From Ascidia mentula (taxonomy: Eukaryota; Chordata; Ascidiacea; Phlebobranchia; Ascidiidae): a DNA stretch of 64,000 nucleotides. Below are positions 36,301 through 50,345 of the stretch, piece by piece. The notes under the pieces are model-generated. The model searched no databases. It worked only from the letters and a program-made list of their open reading frames with translations, and was not told the DNA's origin. Numbering within the stretch: the first letter of the stretch is position 1; every line of letters starts with the position of its first letter. The position numbers and the translations under genes were made by a program. Where the stretch lies: positions 6,081,001-6,145,000 of the forward strand of contig OX387205.1 in NCBI GenBank assembly GCA_947561715.1. The letters are read 5' to 3'.

Positions 36301-37085
36301 GCATATCTTGTTTGGTTTTTGACAAGGCTATGTAACTCATATGTATATAATGTGCAAAGAATAAACGAAGTGACATGAAAACAATTTGTCTTGAATAGCA
36401 CCAGAGACCATGTTTTTTTTTGTTATACTACGATCGTCTTTTGTTCATGGAATTTCCGCACAAGACACTAGTTGCCCGAAATGTAGTTGGATTTTGTTCT
36501 GATAGCGCATAACACACGACTGTCTCTTAGCAAACAACAATTTTCAGTGCAACAGCTTCTGTATAAAAATTATATGCTGTGCAATTCTGTACAATAAGTG
36601 TAATTTTTTTTGGGAAATAAGGAATCAGTTACAGCAAATGTAGTAAGCAAAAAACAACCCAAGTATTTTTAATCACAATATAACACAATCATTGCCCTCC
36701 AGAAAAGTGGTTGCCTTTTTCCAGGTGTACAATAATTTTGTATGGGTTTAAATTAAATGCATAAAAGGATTTGCTTCTACTTAAAATCAAATTTTTGCAC
36801 TTGTAAAGTAGGTATACATGTTTAAGTGCACTATAAAGTAGGTATCAAAATGAAGAACAAATAGTGGAAGGCTTTAGGTTTAAAAAGCAAATAGATAAAC
36901 AGTATGACACAAGTAACACTCTTTCAACGTGATTTTTCTCTTGCTTTTCATGATTCACTAGCTCTTGTCTCAATTTTTTTTTTTGAATATAACTGGGTTA
37001 AAGTGGTTGGTTCAGGTGTAATTGTATCAGATTTAAGCCCAATTTTTATTGATTGGATTTCACTTTTCAAAAATGCCTAAAACAG

Positions 37086-40000
37086 TTAAATAAAAGTAAT
37101 TAGATAAGTAGGATACACACTTGAATCCTTGTACACAAGAAAAATCTCAGGACTATCAGCATTATTAACTGTACTATCAAACTTTCTTTGACTGTTTTTT
37201 TGAGGAGGAGTTTTCATGGTTTTGTCTCCCTTGCAGTATTCACCAGTTACTACTTTAGCCAGAAAGATTGATTTTTGCCCTTTAGGATCTGATGTGCAGT
37301 AACGTACAGAGTATGAAGAATTCACAGCAAAATAAACACCACGACCATAAGCTGTTGCTGTAAATTAACAATTTAATTGATATATAAAAAGGCCTTCAAC
37401 TTATTACAACAATCTAAAGCAAAATGTATGTCCAATATCGTCAACCAATCAATCTAAGTGATTTTATTTGACTGATTATCTCACAAAGATTTTGAATATT
37501 ATGTTACATATGTGTAGTATATGAAGTTTACCATTTTTTCCAGCAAAACTTCGATCAAAGCCTTCATCAATAATTTTTTCTGCATCTGCACATGAGGTTC
37601 CATGAAATAGTTCACGTACTACAGAGCAGCTTAAATTTGACATGTTGGTTCGGACCTCTTCCTCTTTTATTTTAAATTGATGATACAAGCCAATGTTCTG
37701 TACTCTTTCAATCTAAAATATTATCAGTCAGAATATCAAATATTCAGGAATTAAACATTTAAGTATCTTATGTTGAGGGTGACTCTTCTGGCAAAACTTG
37801 CCACAATACAAAAAAATATAAATTTAACCACAAAAGTTCACCTAAACTTTTACTTGTTTCTTAAACCAACAGTTTGAAAAAGCAGTGCTTTACAAAAAAG
37901 GCCCAAGGATAATGGGCGTTTAATATATACACATATGCTATCTGTTTATAAAAAAGCAATAAATTATATCAAAATTTAAATAATTACTTAACCTTCAAAA
38001 CATATATGTGCGAAGGGTTGCTTTTTTTGAACATGTTTAAGACATGTTGGTATTCCTTGTCATCTGATCCAGAAGACAATCTAATTTTAAGTTTACCAGA
38101 ACTTTTTTCCCAGTTTTCTGGAAGTTCTGCAAGAAACAACCAGTTACATGACAATATGTTGCAATACAATAAATATAAACTTGTGCACAAAGTAAAATGT
38201 AAACTACATGTTATTTATGGGACATTGCAGTGGATTAGCCCAATATCAGTATAATTAAAAAATTACAACTAACCTCCTTGAAAAGGCAAGCGGACCAACT
38301 CACAATATGTTTTGCCAATCAATATTTTCCTTGTTTGAAAGTTCACAAGAGTTTTCATGCCATAAAGTTGTATGTTACAACTTGAGCTTGAATTTTTCTG
38401 CACAGGGCATGACACTATAATAAAGGCATTCAAATTAAACAAACTTTTAGTACCTTGTACTCATTTTCGAGCACTAGATTTTTGGACATTGGTAAATCCA
38501 TGGTGGTATCATTTATTTTATATTGCCATACACAACTTTTTGCCAGCAGGTTTCCAGCTTTGAGATCAGAAAATGCATTAGAAAGATACTCCTTCAACGT
38601 GGTGGAGTGCATGGGATCATGTAAAGTTATTTTTCTAAAATACAGATAATATTACCAAAACTGAGTACATACTTTTTCAGTGACAACACGGACAAAATAA
38701 TTTCAAGTTGATTTTACCATCTAGAACTCAGGCAAAATTAGGAAACTAAAAAAGTTGGTTAGTTAGTTGTCCTTTTATTAATGGATGAATCAGAATAGGC
38801 TAAAAACCTTTTCTCAATGTTAAGGTAAGACTTGGTTTTCAGTGTCTCATCTACAATATCAATTAGACCATCATCACTCATTTCCAAATTGTCAGGAATT
38901 ATATATTGTCGACTCTCCATGCTAGACTGAACATGTTCTACAGCCTAAATAAAATTTACACAAATATTGATGTGAATTTAAACTTAAATAAATAAAACTG
39001 ATTAAGGGTAAGAATTGTGTTCAGACAATTATTTGGTTAAACTTCAAAAGGATGGCCAGACCCAAACACAGGATGCCTTAAACCCTAAATTCACAAGTTT
39101 ATTTTTAGCAGCCTCACAATGAATGTTACATAAACAAAAACAAGCTAAGTTAATTCTGACTGGAAAGTGACATATATAAAATACAAGTAGTACATAAACT
39201 CATAAACAACTGAGCAGTGCCAGTTAACAAGTGAAAAAGGACAAAATAGTCAATTAAAGTTGCAACCTATAATATTTCTTGCTTGTTTCTGACATGAAAT
39301 TATACGAACACATAAAACTAAGTGCTCTATGTACAAGAAAAAGGACTCATGATACTAACTTTATTTAGGTTGTCCCTTCTGTCAGTAGTTAAAAACACAT
39401 TAACAGTTTGCAAATTGGACTCCATGCAACTTAGTCTTTTTGAAAGAATCTCAGCTACATCTGGGTGTTGTTGCATTTTTCTATTTCCAGTTACTTAATT
39501 GAAAGAAAAAGTTATGGCAAATAAAATAATTCTTTTACCACAACAGCCTAAACAGAACAAAATACCCTGTTTCTCAATTGCTTGTGCAAATGTTTGCAAA
39601 ATTGACTTTTCAAAAACAACAAGTTTGATCAATTTGACATATTTCGGGTCACATGCAGCAAATTCTTCAAATGCTTTGGCAAATGATTTTGAAACTTTCT
39701 CAATTGACAGACCAATTCCACCTATAAACACTTAATATGAAATCAAATTCAACTATTACAGTGAAAACTTGATCCCACCTGATCCTAAGGTTGGTAGGGC
39801 AATAGATTTATATTGAAGCTTTTCTGCTATATCAAGAACTTTCTTTATTCGTCTCACCAATTCAACTTCTGAATTTGGAGTGACAACATGTATGACATAG
39901 TTGCATGAAAGATTGTAACTTTTAGTTACTTTGCATGAACGTGAATCAAAAACTGGCTTTGTATTGATGTCGATTTGCATTTGTGGTCCAGCACATTTCG

Positions 40001-43000
40001 AAATATAAGGTGATAAATGACCTACAGGTTACAGAAAAAGTTGTCATATCAGAAATAGTCAATATACCAGCAACGCAACTATAAAGTCAGTCAATGAGCT
40101 TTTGTTTCCATATTTACCTTGACTCAGGTCAAAGTTGGCAACACAACCATTAACAATGGCATCGTTTTTTTGTTGTGTTATGTCACCATGCATCACTTGA
40201 ACATTTACAGTGCCATACCAGGTCTCTGAATTGCCAAAATCATTTATGTGACTTGTGATTGCAAATCGATTGAAAGTTGATTGTTGCAAGGATCTAAAAT
40301 TTAAATTTTTGTTTTGTATTGTGTATGTGCGTCAAGTAAATTAAAGTAAATTTTTTCTGCTGTTGACATATATTTTATTTTTTTTAATGCTATAATTCAT
40401 CAGTTTCAATAGTGCACTATTCGAAAATAATATCTTTAAATGCAAAGCATAGTAAATAATGTAAAAAATGCAAAATAGTACATGGTTTACTTACCCAGGT
40501 TTATCAGAACTCAGTGACGACTCTTCCAGTGGCATTGGAGATGGAGTGGTCTATAAATTAAGTGCAAAATGTAATCAAGGAAATATTATACTGCATATTG
40601 GTAGTTCATTATTCAAATAGTTGACAAAGACATACTAACATGAATATGAAGCATAAAAACCTGAACAATAGTGCTGTATTCTTTGTAAAGATGGTTAACA
40701 GCACTTTTCCAATCCTTTGTTTCAAGGTAATCTGATAAGTTTGCTGCCTTAAATGTTAACTGCTTTTCTTGCCATGATATTTGGTCAAGTTTTGACATTG
40801 CTAAAAAATTAAACCAATGGTAAAGCAAACACACATTTAATGTACATACAGTTATTAGTGCGATGAATTTCATCTTACTGTTTTGCAAGACAAAAGTGTC
40901 GCCATTTTAAATCTAACACTTTCAAAAAACTACATTAATCAGATCGATATTTAATAAATAAACTATAGAAACCTGTATTGTTCTAAACAAAGTTTGCTTT
41001 CAAAAATTACCTGACTGGACATCTGAAGTTGGTCCCATTATTTCAATCCCATTTAAAACAATTTTCATGGTAATTGTTACTGGATATTTGTGATCACTAG
41101 TTATGCGATGAAAAATCATTTTAGCTTGGGTAAAATTGCATCCAAACACTGCTGATGTTTTAAGCACTTTCTCAATAACTTTGTTGAGATCACCAACAGC
41201 TGACTCCACACAAACAGCATTAAATCCTAGTGTGTAGATTTTGTGATTCTAGAATCGCAATTATATAACATCCTATTAAGTCAATAATTTTTTTGCAAAT
41301 TGTACCTCAACAATCACATGAAGATGCCGCAATGAAAGTTTTTGAGTAAAACATTTCCAGTCACCACCTTGCAGTACAGAATATGGCAGTGGTACAGGAA
41401 TATTTGTTTCCAAACATTGGATCATTTCTTCCAATGCTTTACAACCAGTTTTAAAGTGGGAGTCACTCAAAGTAACTAATTTTAACCCATTTTCAAAGAT
41501 CACAACCCCTATGAAAAGTAAGTAATTTTTAAACAAACAGATAAAAAGAACAACAAATACTTCACAAACTGATACAGTACTGTATGTTGCTTCAGTTATA
41601 AAACTACAATATAATTTTTGTTTCATATGTAAAATGTCTACAACTTAATTTTCGTTGAATTCATAAAATGGTTAAAAACATTTACTGCAGTCAAAACAAA
41701 ATCAGTCTAAAATCCAAATTTTTTTGCAATTAGTGAAAAAAAAAAAAAATCAAAATGGACCTTTCTCAGAAACCAACTTCTGTAAATAATCGTTTGTTTA
41801 AGCTACTTTATTATTTACAGGAGTTGTTAAAAATATCTGTTACTAAGTCTTTGTAAGCCATAAAGACAACAGGAGATTCCAAGAAAACAAACTTTTATTT
41901 TTCTGAGAAACCAAGTGTTTTAAAAAAATGTCTCAGACTGTTGTCTACAAAATGTCTCAGATATTGTCACAATGTAAATGCAAAAAATTAAACAAAATAT
42001 TAAAGATAACACTACCTTTAACACGGAGGTCTTTAAAAGTTTTTTTAATCAATTCCTCTGAATAGAGCATATGGTTTGTCAACATTTCCTCCAGGAAAGT
42101 TATTTTCTGTTTAACTATGTTTGGAATTGCTGATAACAGGTCTTTCTGTAAGGATGTGGACTGCTGTAATTTATATTCTCGACACTTTTTAATGATGGTT
42201 AACTAACTTTAAGGTTATCCATGTAATCTTTAGCTTCTTGGATGTCTTCTGCCGATCCACTGAAACGAAGCCGTTCATCGTCTTCAAAGCAGCTAATTTT
42301 CACTTTTCCAGAAAATTTTTTGTTGGTTCGCTTTAGGATTTCACATTTCACAAGCAACCTTAACAAGTGTATAATACCAAACCAGCATGTACTATTTCAA
42401 GAAATATCCTAACTACTAGGGATGCACAGAAAGTTCAATTGGCTGAATTTATCTGGTGGAAAATGAATAATTGTGAAAACCTTAGTTTTGAACGAATAAA
42501 TTCGACAAAACGAAACTTTTTTTACTGCATGTATCGCTGATACGCATACACACATAGATTAACATGTGTTAGTACTGTTTAAACAGTTTGAAAGGTATAT
42601 ATATGTTTGTTTTATTTTTATGGTCATAGCAGTGATGAAAAATACTTTACACAGTTGGTACAACATTCAAGGTATTTTTTAGTACCGATAAAAGTTTGCA
42701 TGATAGTAGTACATCCCATTCAGTACATGCTTTATTTAAATTTAATGCATTTAATGAGATGAATACTAAAATTAGTTTCAGTTTTTTCGGCAACTTGTGC
42801 AGAATATTCCGTTTCAGCAAAATAAAAAAATACTGTTTCGGTGCATCACTACTCACTACGCCAAGCACATTAACCCATTAACTAGTGAAGTCCCATCTTC
42901 CCTCATGTTAAATCAGTTTCCAACTAAGAGTTTGTTTGTTTGAGAAAAGACTTCAAGAATTAGAAAATTACTTGGTTACCAAAGACATTTTCACAGAAAT

Positions 43001-44824
43001 AATAATTGCATGTTATTGTGTTTGATGAACAACATGAGAAGGTTACAGGACAAAAAAGCAGGAAAAATCATCTTTAACATAAAGGGATACACTCATGGTA
43101 ATGTGTGTAGACAATGAAAAAACAAAGTGGTGCAGTGACAGTAAAAAAGTTAAGAACCCCTTTTTGCATGATAAGTGAAAATACATACTTGCACTCATCC
43201 TTCTTACAGTGTTCATTTGTACCTTCGTTTGCATCCATGTTGCTGTTGTGGGAAAGAAAAGGAATTTTAACTGTTTGTTAATAAAAATGTCGAAGTTTGA
43301 TCCATTTTTAACCTAACAAAGGAACCAATTGAACACAATACTTAACTAATGGGAACTGCTCTTCTGTATGAAGACCATTTCCCATTAACTACTATGCCCG
43401 GCAGCAGCAAAAAAAATAAAAGCAATACTTAACATTTTATATTGTGACACAGTGCTTTCAATTTCTACTTTTTTTGATTCAACATCATGTTTCAACCCAA
43501 TAAGCACCACATGAGGTGACTTCACATTTCGATACCAATGAACATAAAGTGAATTTTTGTCCTTTGAATGTTGAAAAAACTCAGAATGAGTGTTGTATAA
43601 CTTTTCCAGGATTTCAGCATCATAAAACAGTTTTGCACTGCTGTAATTTTCCAAATGCCTTGCAAGAAGTGTTTTGAAATGATCCTCAAATGTTGGCATA
43701 ACCTTTAAATAAACATTTGCCAATAAAACTTTACATTTATTCACCCAAACTATTAAAATCAAACCAGGTCTGTGGAGCAAGTATAAACAAATTCATCATC
43801 TTTCTGTTTTATGTTGATAGTAGCATTTGGTCCCAAAATTTCCTGGAGCTCTTGCATGTGCTTATCAGATTTTTTTATAAAAATTGCTATAGTTTTCTCA
43901 TCGGCAGCAACTTCATACATTATTGTTTTATTTGACCTAAGAAGAAATATCTCCACTTTTGTAACCACATATTGCTTACTTCCAGGCCAAACTTGGCATG
44001 TACAAAGGTCAAGTTTGTGTTCAGGCTTTGATTTTAATGCAAATGGTACCTAAATGTTTCATGCATTCTTTTAATTTGTTAATATGTTGATGAGAATTTT
44101 TAACAAATATGGCCACATTTATGTCTTTGGCAGGAACTTTAACAGTAGCCAATCTTACAGAAGATGAACTAGAGATAATTAAAAAATTATTTAATGTTGG
44201 CAAAATATATTCATTGCTTTCTAAAGCATACCCAACACTATCCAAACTGTTTTTTATGTATTCCAGTTTTTGTGAAACAATGTTTTTTTCTCCACATACA
44301 ATCACATGATTGGCATTTTGGTACCAACGAATAAACAATCTTGAATCAGCATCATCAAAAAATGAAGGATCCATTTTCTCAATATATTCTCGAGGAAAAG
44401 TTTTTTTCACTGTTGTGTATGAATCCAAAAAGTGTGCAAGACTTTGTTTGCATCGCTGATAAAAATAGTTTGGTGCTATCTTGGTTTTTCCCTGCAAAAA
44501 TGTTTCTTGGGATTAATAAGCATGGTAAAGATGTAAATCATTGAATTGGGAAGCAGTGCGAAGATCCAATCTTGTCATACGTTAGCATGAAACATTTCTG
44601 TGTTGAATTAAGATCTATATTTGCTAAATAAAATACACACTACAAAACCTAAAAAATCTGGTACCTTTAATGGAGAAAAGCAATATTGCATTTCTTGTTG
44701 TTCATTACTGTTTATCGTAACAAATGCAAAGTCGTTGAAAGCACCAATTAACTTGAACCGAGCTGGTTTGTTTTTGAGAAGAAAACGAGCAACATGTTGG
44801 TCATCAGCAGGAATGACAACATCT
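37086..44824 (-). pseudogene. PARP14-like: PARP14-like gene, U3 copy with C4-B4 module and frame-breaking fusion
   Basis: ART, WWE, macro and KH-like exons are open and match U1 (stop 37086-37088). The N-terminus holds A1 (44665-44824), B1 with TAC in place of the U1 TAG, and C1, then a unique pair C4 (about 43765-43936, EKTIAIFIKKSDKHMQELQ) and B4 (43434-43703, YVHWYRNVKSPHVVLIGL). B2, C2 and B3 are missing. C1 is fused near 44029 to the tail of another C exon one base out of frame, giving TGA at 44021-44023. Unless splicing bypasses this, the product stops in the N-terminal modules; an internal start at the 54-bp ATG exon (about 43190-43240) is possible. Confidence 0.75.
42417..42851. mobile_element. 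hAT-type MITE (U3)
   Basis: Same insertion as in the other units. Left flank ctaactac (42409-42416), right flank ctcactac (one change). Confidence 0.75.
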
Positions 44825-46790
44825 CTGCATTACACATCATAAACAATAACAACTAGAGGTTATTAAGCATTTGTTTTAGTTACATGCACCAGTAATTAAT
44901 TTGTCAACATTTAAATAATCAGTAAAGAAAAAGTTTTGTACTTTTTTTGAGAAAACTTTCACAATTTGAAAACACGGCTATGCCAGATTGGAAAGTCTAC
45001 GATTTGATCAGAGGTATTTTTATGCATGACTGTTGATTGCACAGACAGTGCACAGATCAGCAAACAGTTTTTTGTGTTAATGCATATTGGTTAATTTTTT
45101 TTTCAGGATTACCAATAAAACTATGCAAAAGTGTGAAAGGCCCTTTTTTCAAATCTGGCAGATATGTATGAATTTCATTTTTGAAAAAGCAGAAAGTTTC
45201 AACTGTAGCAAACCTTATATTTGCAACAAGCTGTATTAAATAGTAAAACACTTCTTTAAAGAAACTTATACAATTGATGGTTTCGAATTCACATCAACAA
45301 TGGGTCTGACATTACAATGCAGCAGGAAAAAGATTGACTGAAAATGCATTGCTTTAGATACAAGTTTTTTACTAAAACATGTATAGCGAAGACCTAAATT
45401 TTTTTATGATTTTTGTTTTTTAATTTTATGTTTAGGCAAAGCAGAAATTTTCGAAGAATATAAGTATACCAAGCACCAAAAATTTCTGCTTAGGCGAAGA
45501 AAAACATCTTAAATTAATGGCAATTAGCGCGCCTCTCAGCAACTTTAGCTGCTGTGTGCGTTTTTACTGCGGCGAACAAGTCTTGATCGTATGGAAACTG
45601 ACAGCGGACGGACACTAAAGCTTATCTGTTGTGTATTTTGTTAGTGCGTACGACCAAACAACAAAAATTTCCCACAAAATTTTTTACTGCACGTTTTATT
45701 GAAAAACACCTATCTAAACCAATGCATTTTCCGCCAATCTTTAACTGCAGCATTGTGACGTTTGACACATTGTTGACGCGAAGTCGGAACATTGAATTAA
45801 CCTACTTTTCGGCATTATGATGATGTCTTGCCATATTACTCCATTAACCAGTTTTCTTTAAATTTGCAACTTGTTCTCTGTTCAGGCAAAAAGATCACTT
45901 CTACATAAACATCGGTTCCAATGGTGCCAAATTGTATTTTTTGCAGGGATACCAAAGAGGAACCGACAAACAAATGACGTCACAAAGCAAGTTCAGTTCC
46001 GCTTGGAGGGAATACCCTGTTTCGCATCTCAACTCCAGTCAAAGCAAAGGTCTGTAACGTAATTTTACAACGTTTGAATTCATGGAAATATGAACAATGG
46101 TCACACAACAGCCAGTTTCGTAATTAATGTACGGAATCTCTTTCCATGGGGTTAAGGCATAAGGTAGCGTCTCGTCCAGCATCTCATTTCAAAATGTATA
46201 GCAACGGTTGCTTTCTCACGTGATTTGATCTCGTTACTAGTGTGATATTAATTTACAAACGTTATCAGTTTCTATGCAATATCTATGTTTTCATGTGATT
46301 TTATTGGACAGCTTAAATGTGTCGCCTTAGGGACGTTAAGTTTCTCGTGTATAAAGTCCTTCATTGTTTTGTGTAAGTGTCCAACATTTAAAATGTAAAA
46401 ACGAACAGTTTACTGCGCTCAGCATGTATCGGCCGATCGAGACTGCGAGTGTAATGGCAGAATTTGCGCGTCTGGCACCGCGCCGTCGTCACATAATAGG
46501 ATAGAATCTCAATTCCCGAAAACGCGTGTATTTGGCACACGGACACAGACACGTTCACGAACACGGTCTTCTGTGAAGAAAACGTACATTTATGATCCCA
46601 GTTATTCAATGATATTATGTCAATAACAAATATGCTTACCGGAGTTTTGAGCCAGATCGAAAAAAACTCAACAAACCAATCAGATTGATATCGCTTACAC
46701 AAACTTATTCAAATAGAATATAGGTAACGCAGAAGTAATACCATGCTTTTGCATAGCAAGGCAGGATCGCCCCACTGCGCAGGCCCCTTT
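44825..46790. other. Upstream region of PARP14-like gene (U3), with empty MITE site
   Basis: Homologue of 18700-20989 in U1. The TA-target MITE is absent: cttaaattaatggcaatt at about 45510-45525 is the unoccupied target. The long minus-strand frame present in U1 and U2 is cut to 104 codons here by an indel. No supported exon. Confidence 0.5.
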
Positions 46791-46799
46791 ATATTTGGT

Positions 46800-46987
46800 G
46801 ATCTCAGCTCTCGTATTTTAATCATAAGGTTCACATGCTACGCAGCCAAGGCATTGCAGCCAAGCTGGATCAGCCACTTTTCCCGACAAGTCGGAGCGAG
46901 AACTGAAAATTCAAGCTCCCGGTGAGGTTTGAACTCACGACCCTGGGCTAACCAGGCCCAACGCTCTACCGACTGAGCTACAGGAGT
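46800..46987 (-). mobile_element. tRNA-derived SINE-like segment (U3)
   Basis: The tRNA-like part is 46915-46987, with A and B boxes as in U2. The body contains an extra cgcagccaaggcattgcagc stretch relative to U2. Confidence 0.6.
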
Positions 46988-48507
46988 GCAGTGGTTTCAC
47001 GGGGTATATTGTGGCCAAGGTACACTGGTGCGCAAGTGCACAAATTGTCAGGCGACCTTCACATACGTAGGGGATCTCTTGCTGGAATTCCTCTCTCCAT
47101 GATTCACATTTAAGGAAATTAACTGAAATATTATCAACGGCAGGATAACAGATAGACGGGCCGACGAGAGACCACCACAGCGGTGTTCTCGCAGCAAATG
47201 GTTGTTTGCGGTTTCCTGTTCTCATCTCCAAGACTCTATGGGCATACGGAACGTCAGTGCCATTAAGTAGCAGCACCTCACCATTACACAACTGAGGAAA
47301 TTCTAATCCCTGAAGGCGTGGAAATTCCGTATTTCTCGGGGTTGGATTAGGCTCGACCGGAATAGCGTCAATAGACAAGGCATTGTCCACATTAATTTCT
47401 TCATCTTCATTTGATGACAAAACGCGAAAAATTGCGCTGATGCCACTGTAATTTGCGAGCCTTTTTCCGACGCTGGACATGGTAACTTGTCTCGGACTTC
47501 CGTCTATTGAAAGTAGATCTGCTAACCTTTTGTCGTAAAAACTTGTATCGGATCCCTGGTCGAGGAACGCGTACGTCTTGACCTCTCGACCATTGGCTCG
47601 AATTTTCACCGGAATAACCGAAAAGTACGATGAATGGCCGTTCTTCATCGCATTGCACCTGGCTGTAGAATTGGTGGTCTGGCTGCTGGGGGGCTCGCTG
47701 CGCTGAATTCTATTTTACAACGCTTCTACGAAGGCTCTAGCGACTATATGGCTTACCGATGTTCTCGTAGAGAATGTTTCTTGCCTCTGGATAGCCTTCC
47801 TTCGTCTCCAAGACAGAACTGTGTTCAATCGGGGACCTCGCCTTTCCTTTGCATTGATTGACAAGCAATGTCAGGCGCATATCGTCACTTCGAGTCTTGC
47901 ATTCGAGATTCGATTCAAAGTAACGTACAAACATCCAATAATCCGTAGGTTTTCCCGAGAAAGTCATGTGGCTTCGGCATACTCATGCCTTCTCCAACTG
48001 CCTCTACGATGCACGGTAATACAGCTGGGCTCTCTTTCATTTCCAAGTCCGGGTGTATATTCTATACAGGAGCACGTACAAGAGGACTATCGTTGTCACG
48101 TGGTACTTCCCCATTTTGGATATGGGACGCACAATCTCGGGTAGCAGAAGACGTCGTCGGAACTTCTTCGACAGCCAGGACCGAGGAAATCGATTCTACC
48201 TCTGGGCTCTGGCTATGGTTGGGCCCCTTTTCCGATGACGTCAGATCATTGACTTCTTCATTCAATATTCTAGCCTTTGCATCGGCAGCCTGGAAATCGT
48301 ATTTTGCCTTTAACTTTCGCCTTTCTGCTTCCAAAACAACCTTTTCCAAATCTGCCTTCTGTTGCAGAGCCACCCTTTCAAGTTCTGCCTTTCGTTCCAG
48401 AGCTGCGTTTTCAAGTTCCGCCTTTCGTTGCCCTTGAACTAGATCGCATATTTTTAACGTGTTTTCAATAAATTGTTTTCCTTGGATTTCTCCATATTTT
48501 AACGTAA
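46988..48507 (-). mobile_element. BEL/Pao-type gag-protease fragment (U3)
   Basis: Protease part 46988-47648 and gag part 47737-47967 as in U2. It also keeps about 0.5 kb of N-terminal gag coding region, including an Ala/Glu/Lys-rich coiled-coil-like stretch at 48062-48373. Gag and protease are out of frame with each other. No RT or LTR was found. Confidence 0.75.
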
Positions 48508-48690
48508 AAAAATCGTCGAGAAAGTTACAACCAGCAGCAGAAAACTCCCTTTCACAGCAAAATCGTGTTTATGCTTTGTTTGTTACACGCCATTATACAG
48601 AGTGTAACTAAAATATTATCGCCAGAAATAGTTTGAATGATAAAGCTTGCTGTTTTTTTGTAATTTAACAAAACTGTGATATTATAACAG

Positions 48691-48846
48691 ATCGACGAGC
48701 TTCGTGAGGAGGAACCTGATTGGACGAATTATGATGAAGATGAAACCACGGTAAAAATGCAGTTGGCCGATAATGTCATGTAGTTTTTGCTCAACGATAC
48801 GGTTCAATGCTTCAACAAGATCGATCAAAAGCAGTTCAAATCGAGA
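48691..48846 (+). pseudogene. CEP350: Duplicated last exon of CEP350 with nonsense codon (U4)
   Basis: Homologous to 5895-6050. A GAG to TAG change at 48781-48783 truncates it, and the original TGA stop is also changed (aaatcgaga). It is not a functional CEP350 terminus. Confidence 0.85.
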
Positions 48847-50345
48847 TGTGTTATTTTTTAAGCAATTTTGAAAACATTCTTGAAACTGTTGCCAAAATAG
48901 TGAAATGTTTGAACCGTCAGGTTGCGGTTGAAAGTAGCAAACAATGAATGTGTTAAACACAATTTTTCGTCATTTCATCCGGGTCTGTGTAGTAGTTAGT
49001 CCCAGAACGATTTGGTCAAACAAAACAAAAATATTCAAAAATCCCCATAGTCAGTAGATTTTTGTTGGTTCGAATATTGTCTTTCAACTATATCCAGATC
49101 GTACTTTGGTATGCGTATTCCTGTTATATCAGTTTGCTTTAGGCGAAATCAGTGTCTTATTACCTCGTTTCCAATAGCGCCACAAAGCTTGTAGTCTTGC
49201 TAGCAAGTAGTATGAGTGTCCTGTACAGTTTTCACTCAACACAAATTTATTGTTTTAAAAAAGGTTCTGATAACTCTTCACTGTATTAAGCTCGCCTTTT
49301 TCAAAATGCTTTTTTATATATTTTTGTGCAGAGCTCGATCGATTTTGTTTGAAACTTGTAATAAAGTTTTCAGTTTGAAAATTTTGATTATGATGTATTA
49401 CCTGAATCTTTGTTAAAACAAAACGTAACTCGTAAAAATATGTTTGCAGTATTTGCACAAAATTATAAACCCGGAGTTTTTGTTGTCGCTGCTTTATTAT
49501 ATAGGCTACAGCAAAACTAAATTTGAACTGCATCCTGGCTCCGATTTTGTTTATTTAAAAGTTACATTTAGGTAATCTTGCGTTAATAAATGCAGAAACT
49601 TCGTTTTTAAGATTACCTCATTCGTTGTTAAATTTGTCATATTCTTTTTGATAAATTAGCCACAAATCTTTGATAAATTAGAAATCGTGTTGGCAGATCA
49701 TTATACTATATTGCTAAGCCGCTATTATGGAGTCACTATCTACCTTTTACTTGGTAATAGCTTGGGGAAAGGCATTTTTATTTGGGCTAGTTCACCAACC
49801 ACCAAAACGTTTTACTCGATAAACAGTCTGAGTTACAAATAATAATGGATACTGATAAAACATCGTCAAAATGTTTATGAAAAAACTTTGCATTTGAAAT
49901 ATTGTGCCAAAATTGACAAAAAGGAACCTTCTGTGCAGATAGCTTTTCAAATTTCGTTTTCAAATTTCGTATTCGCTTGCCGACGTCAAAAACATGCAAA
50001 TTGGAACGCTTTTGGGTGCGTTGTTTTCGCAGAAAAGTTCGCTTTGGGACTGTTTAAAAGAAGGATCTTAAGCTTCTGGCTAAAAGCATTTGGCACATCT
50101 GCCTTACATTCCCGTAAACAATAATATATTGAGCGGAGATTGTTTGATCAAATGTGGCATTTACGTAAATTTTTTCAAAACTGCAAAGGAAATTTCTTTG
50201 TGAGATTACCTCAAGTTTCGTTAAATTTGTCATTTTCTTGATAAATTAGCCACAAAGTCTCGAAACCATTTGTCATTAATTTGTGATCGTGCTGGCAGAT
50301 CATTATGCAACATTGTGTCGTTGCATGGCTTCTTATAATCAAGCA

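Noticed and set aside
50283..50345. Extended N-terminus of the U4 7TM frame
   Set aside because: The extra codons come from former intergenic sequence brought in frame by a deletion and have no counterpart in the full-length U1 protein.
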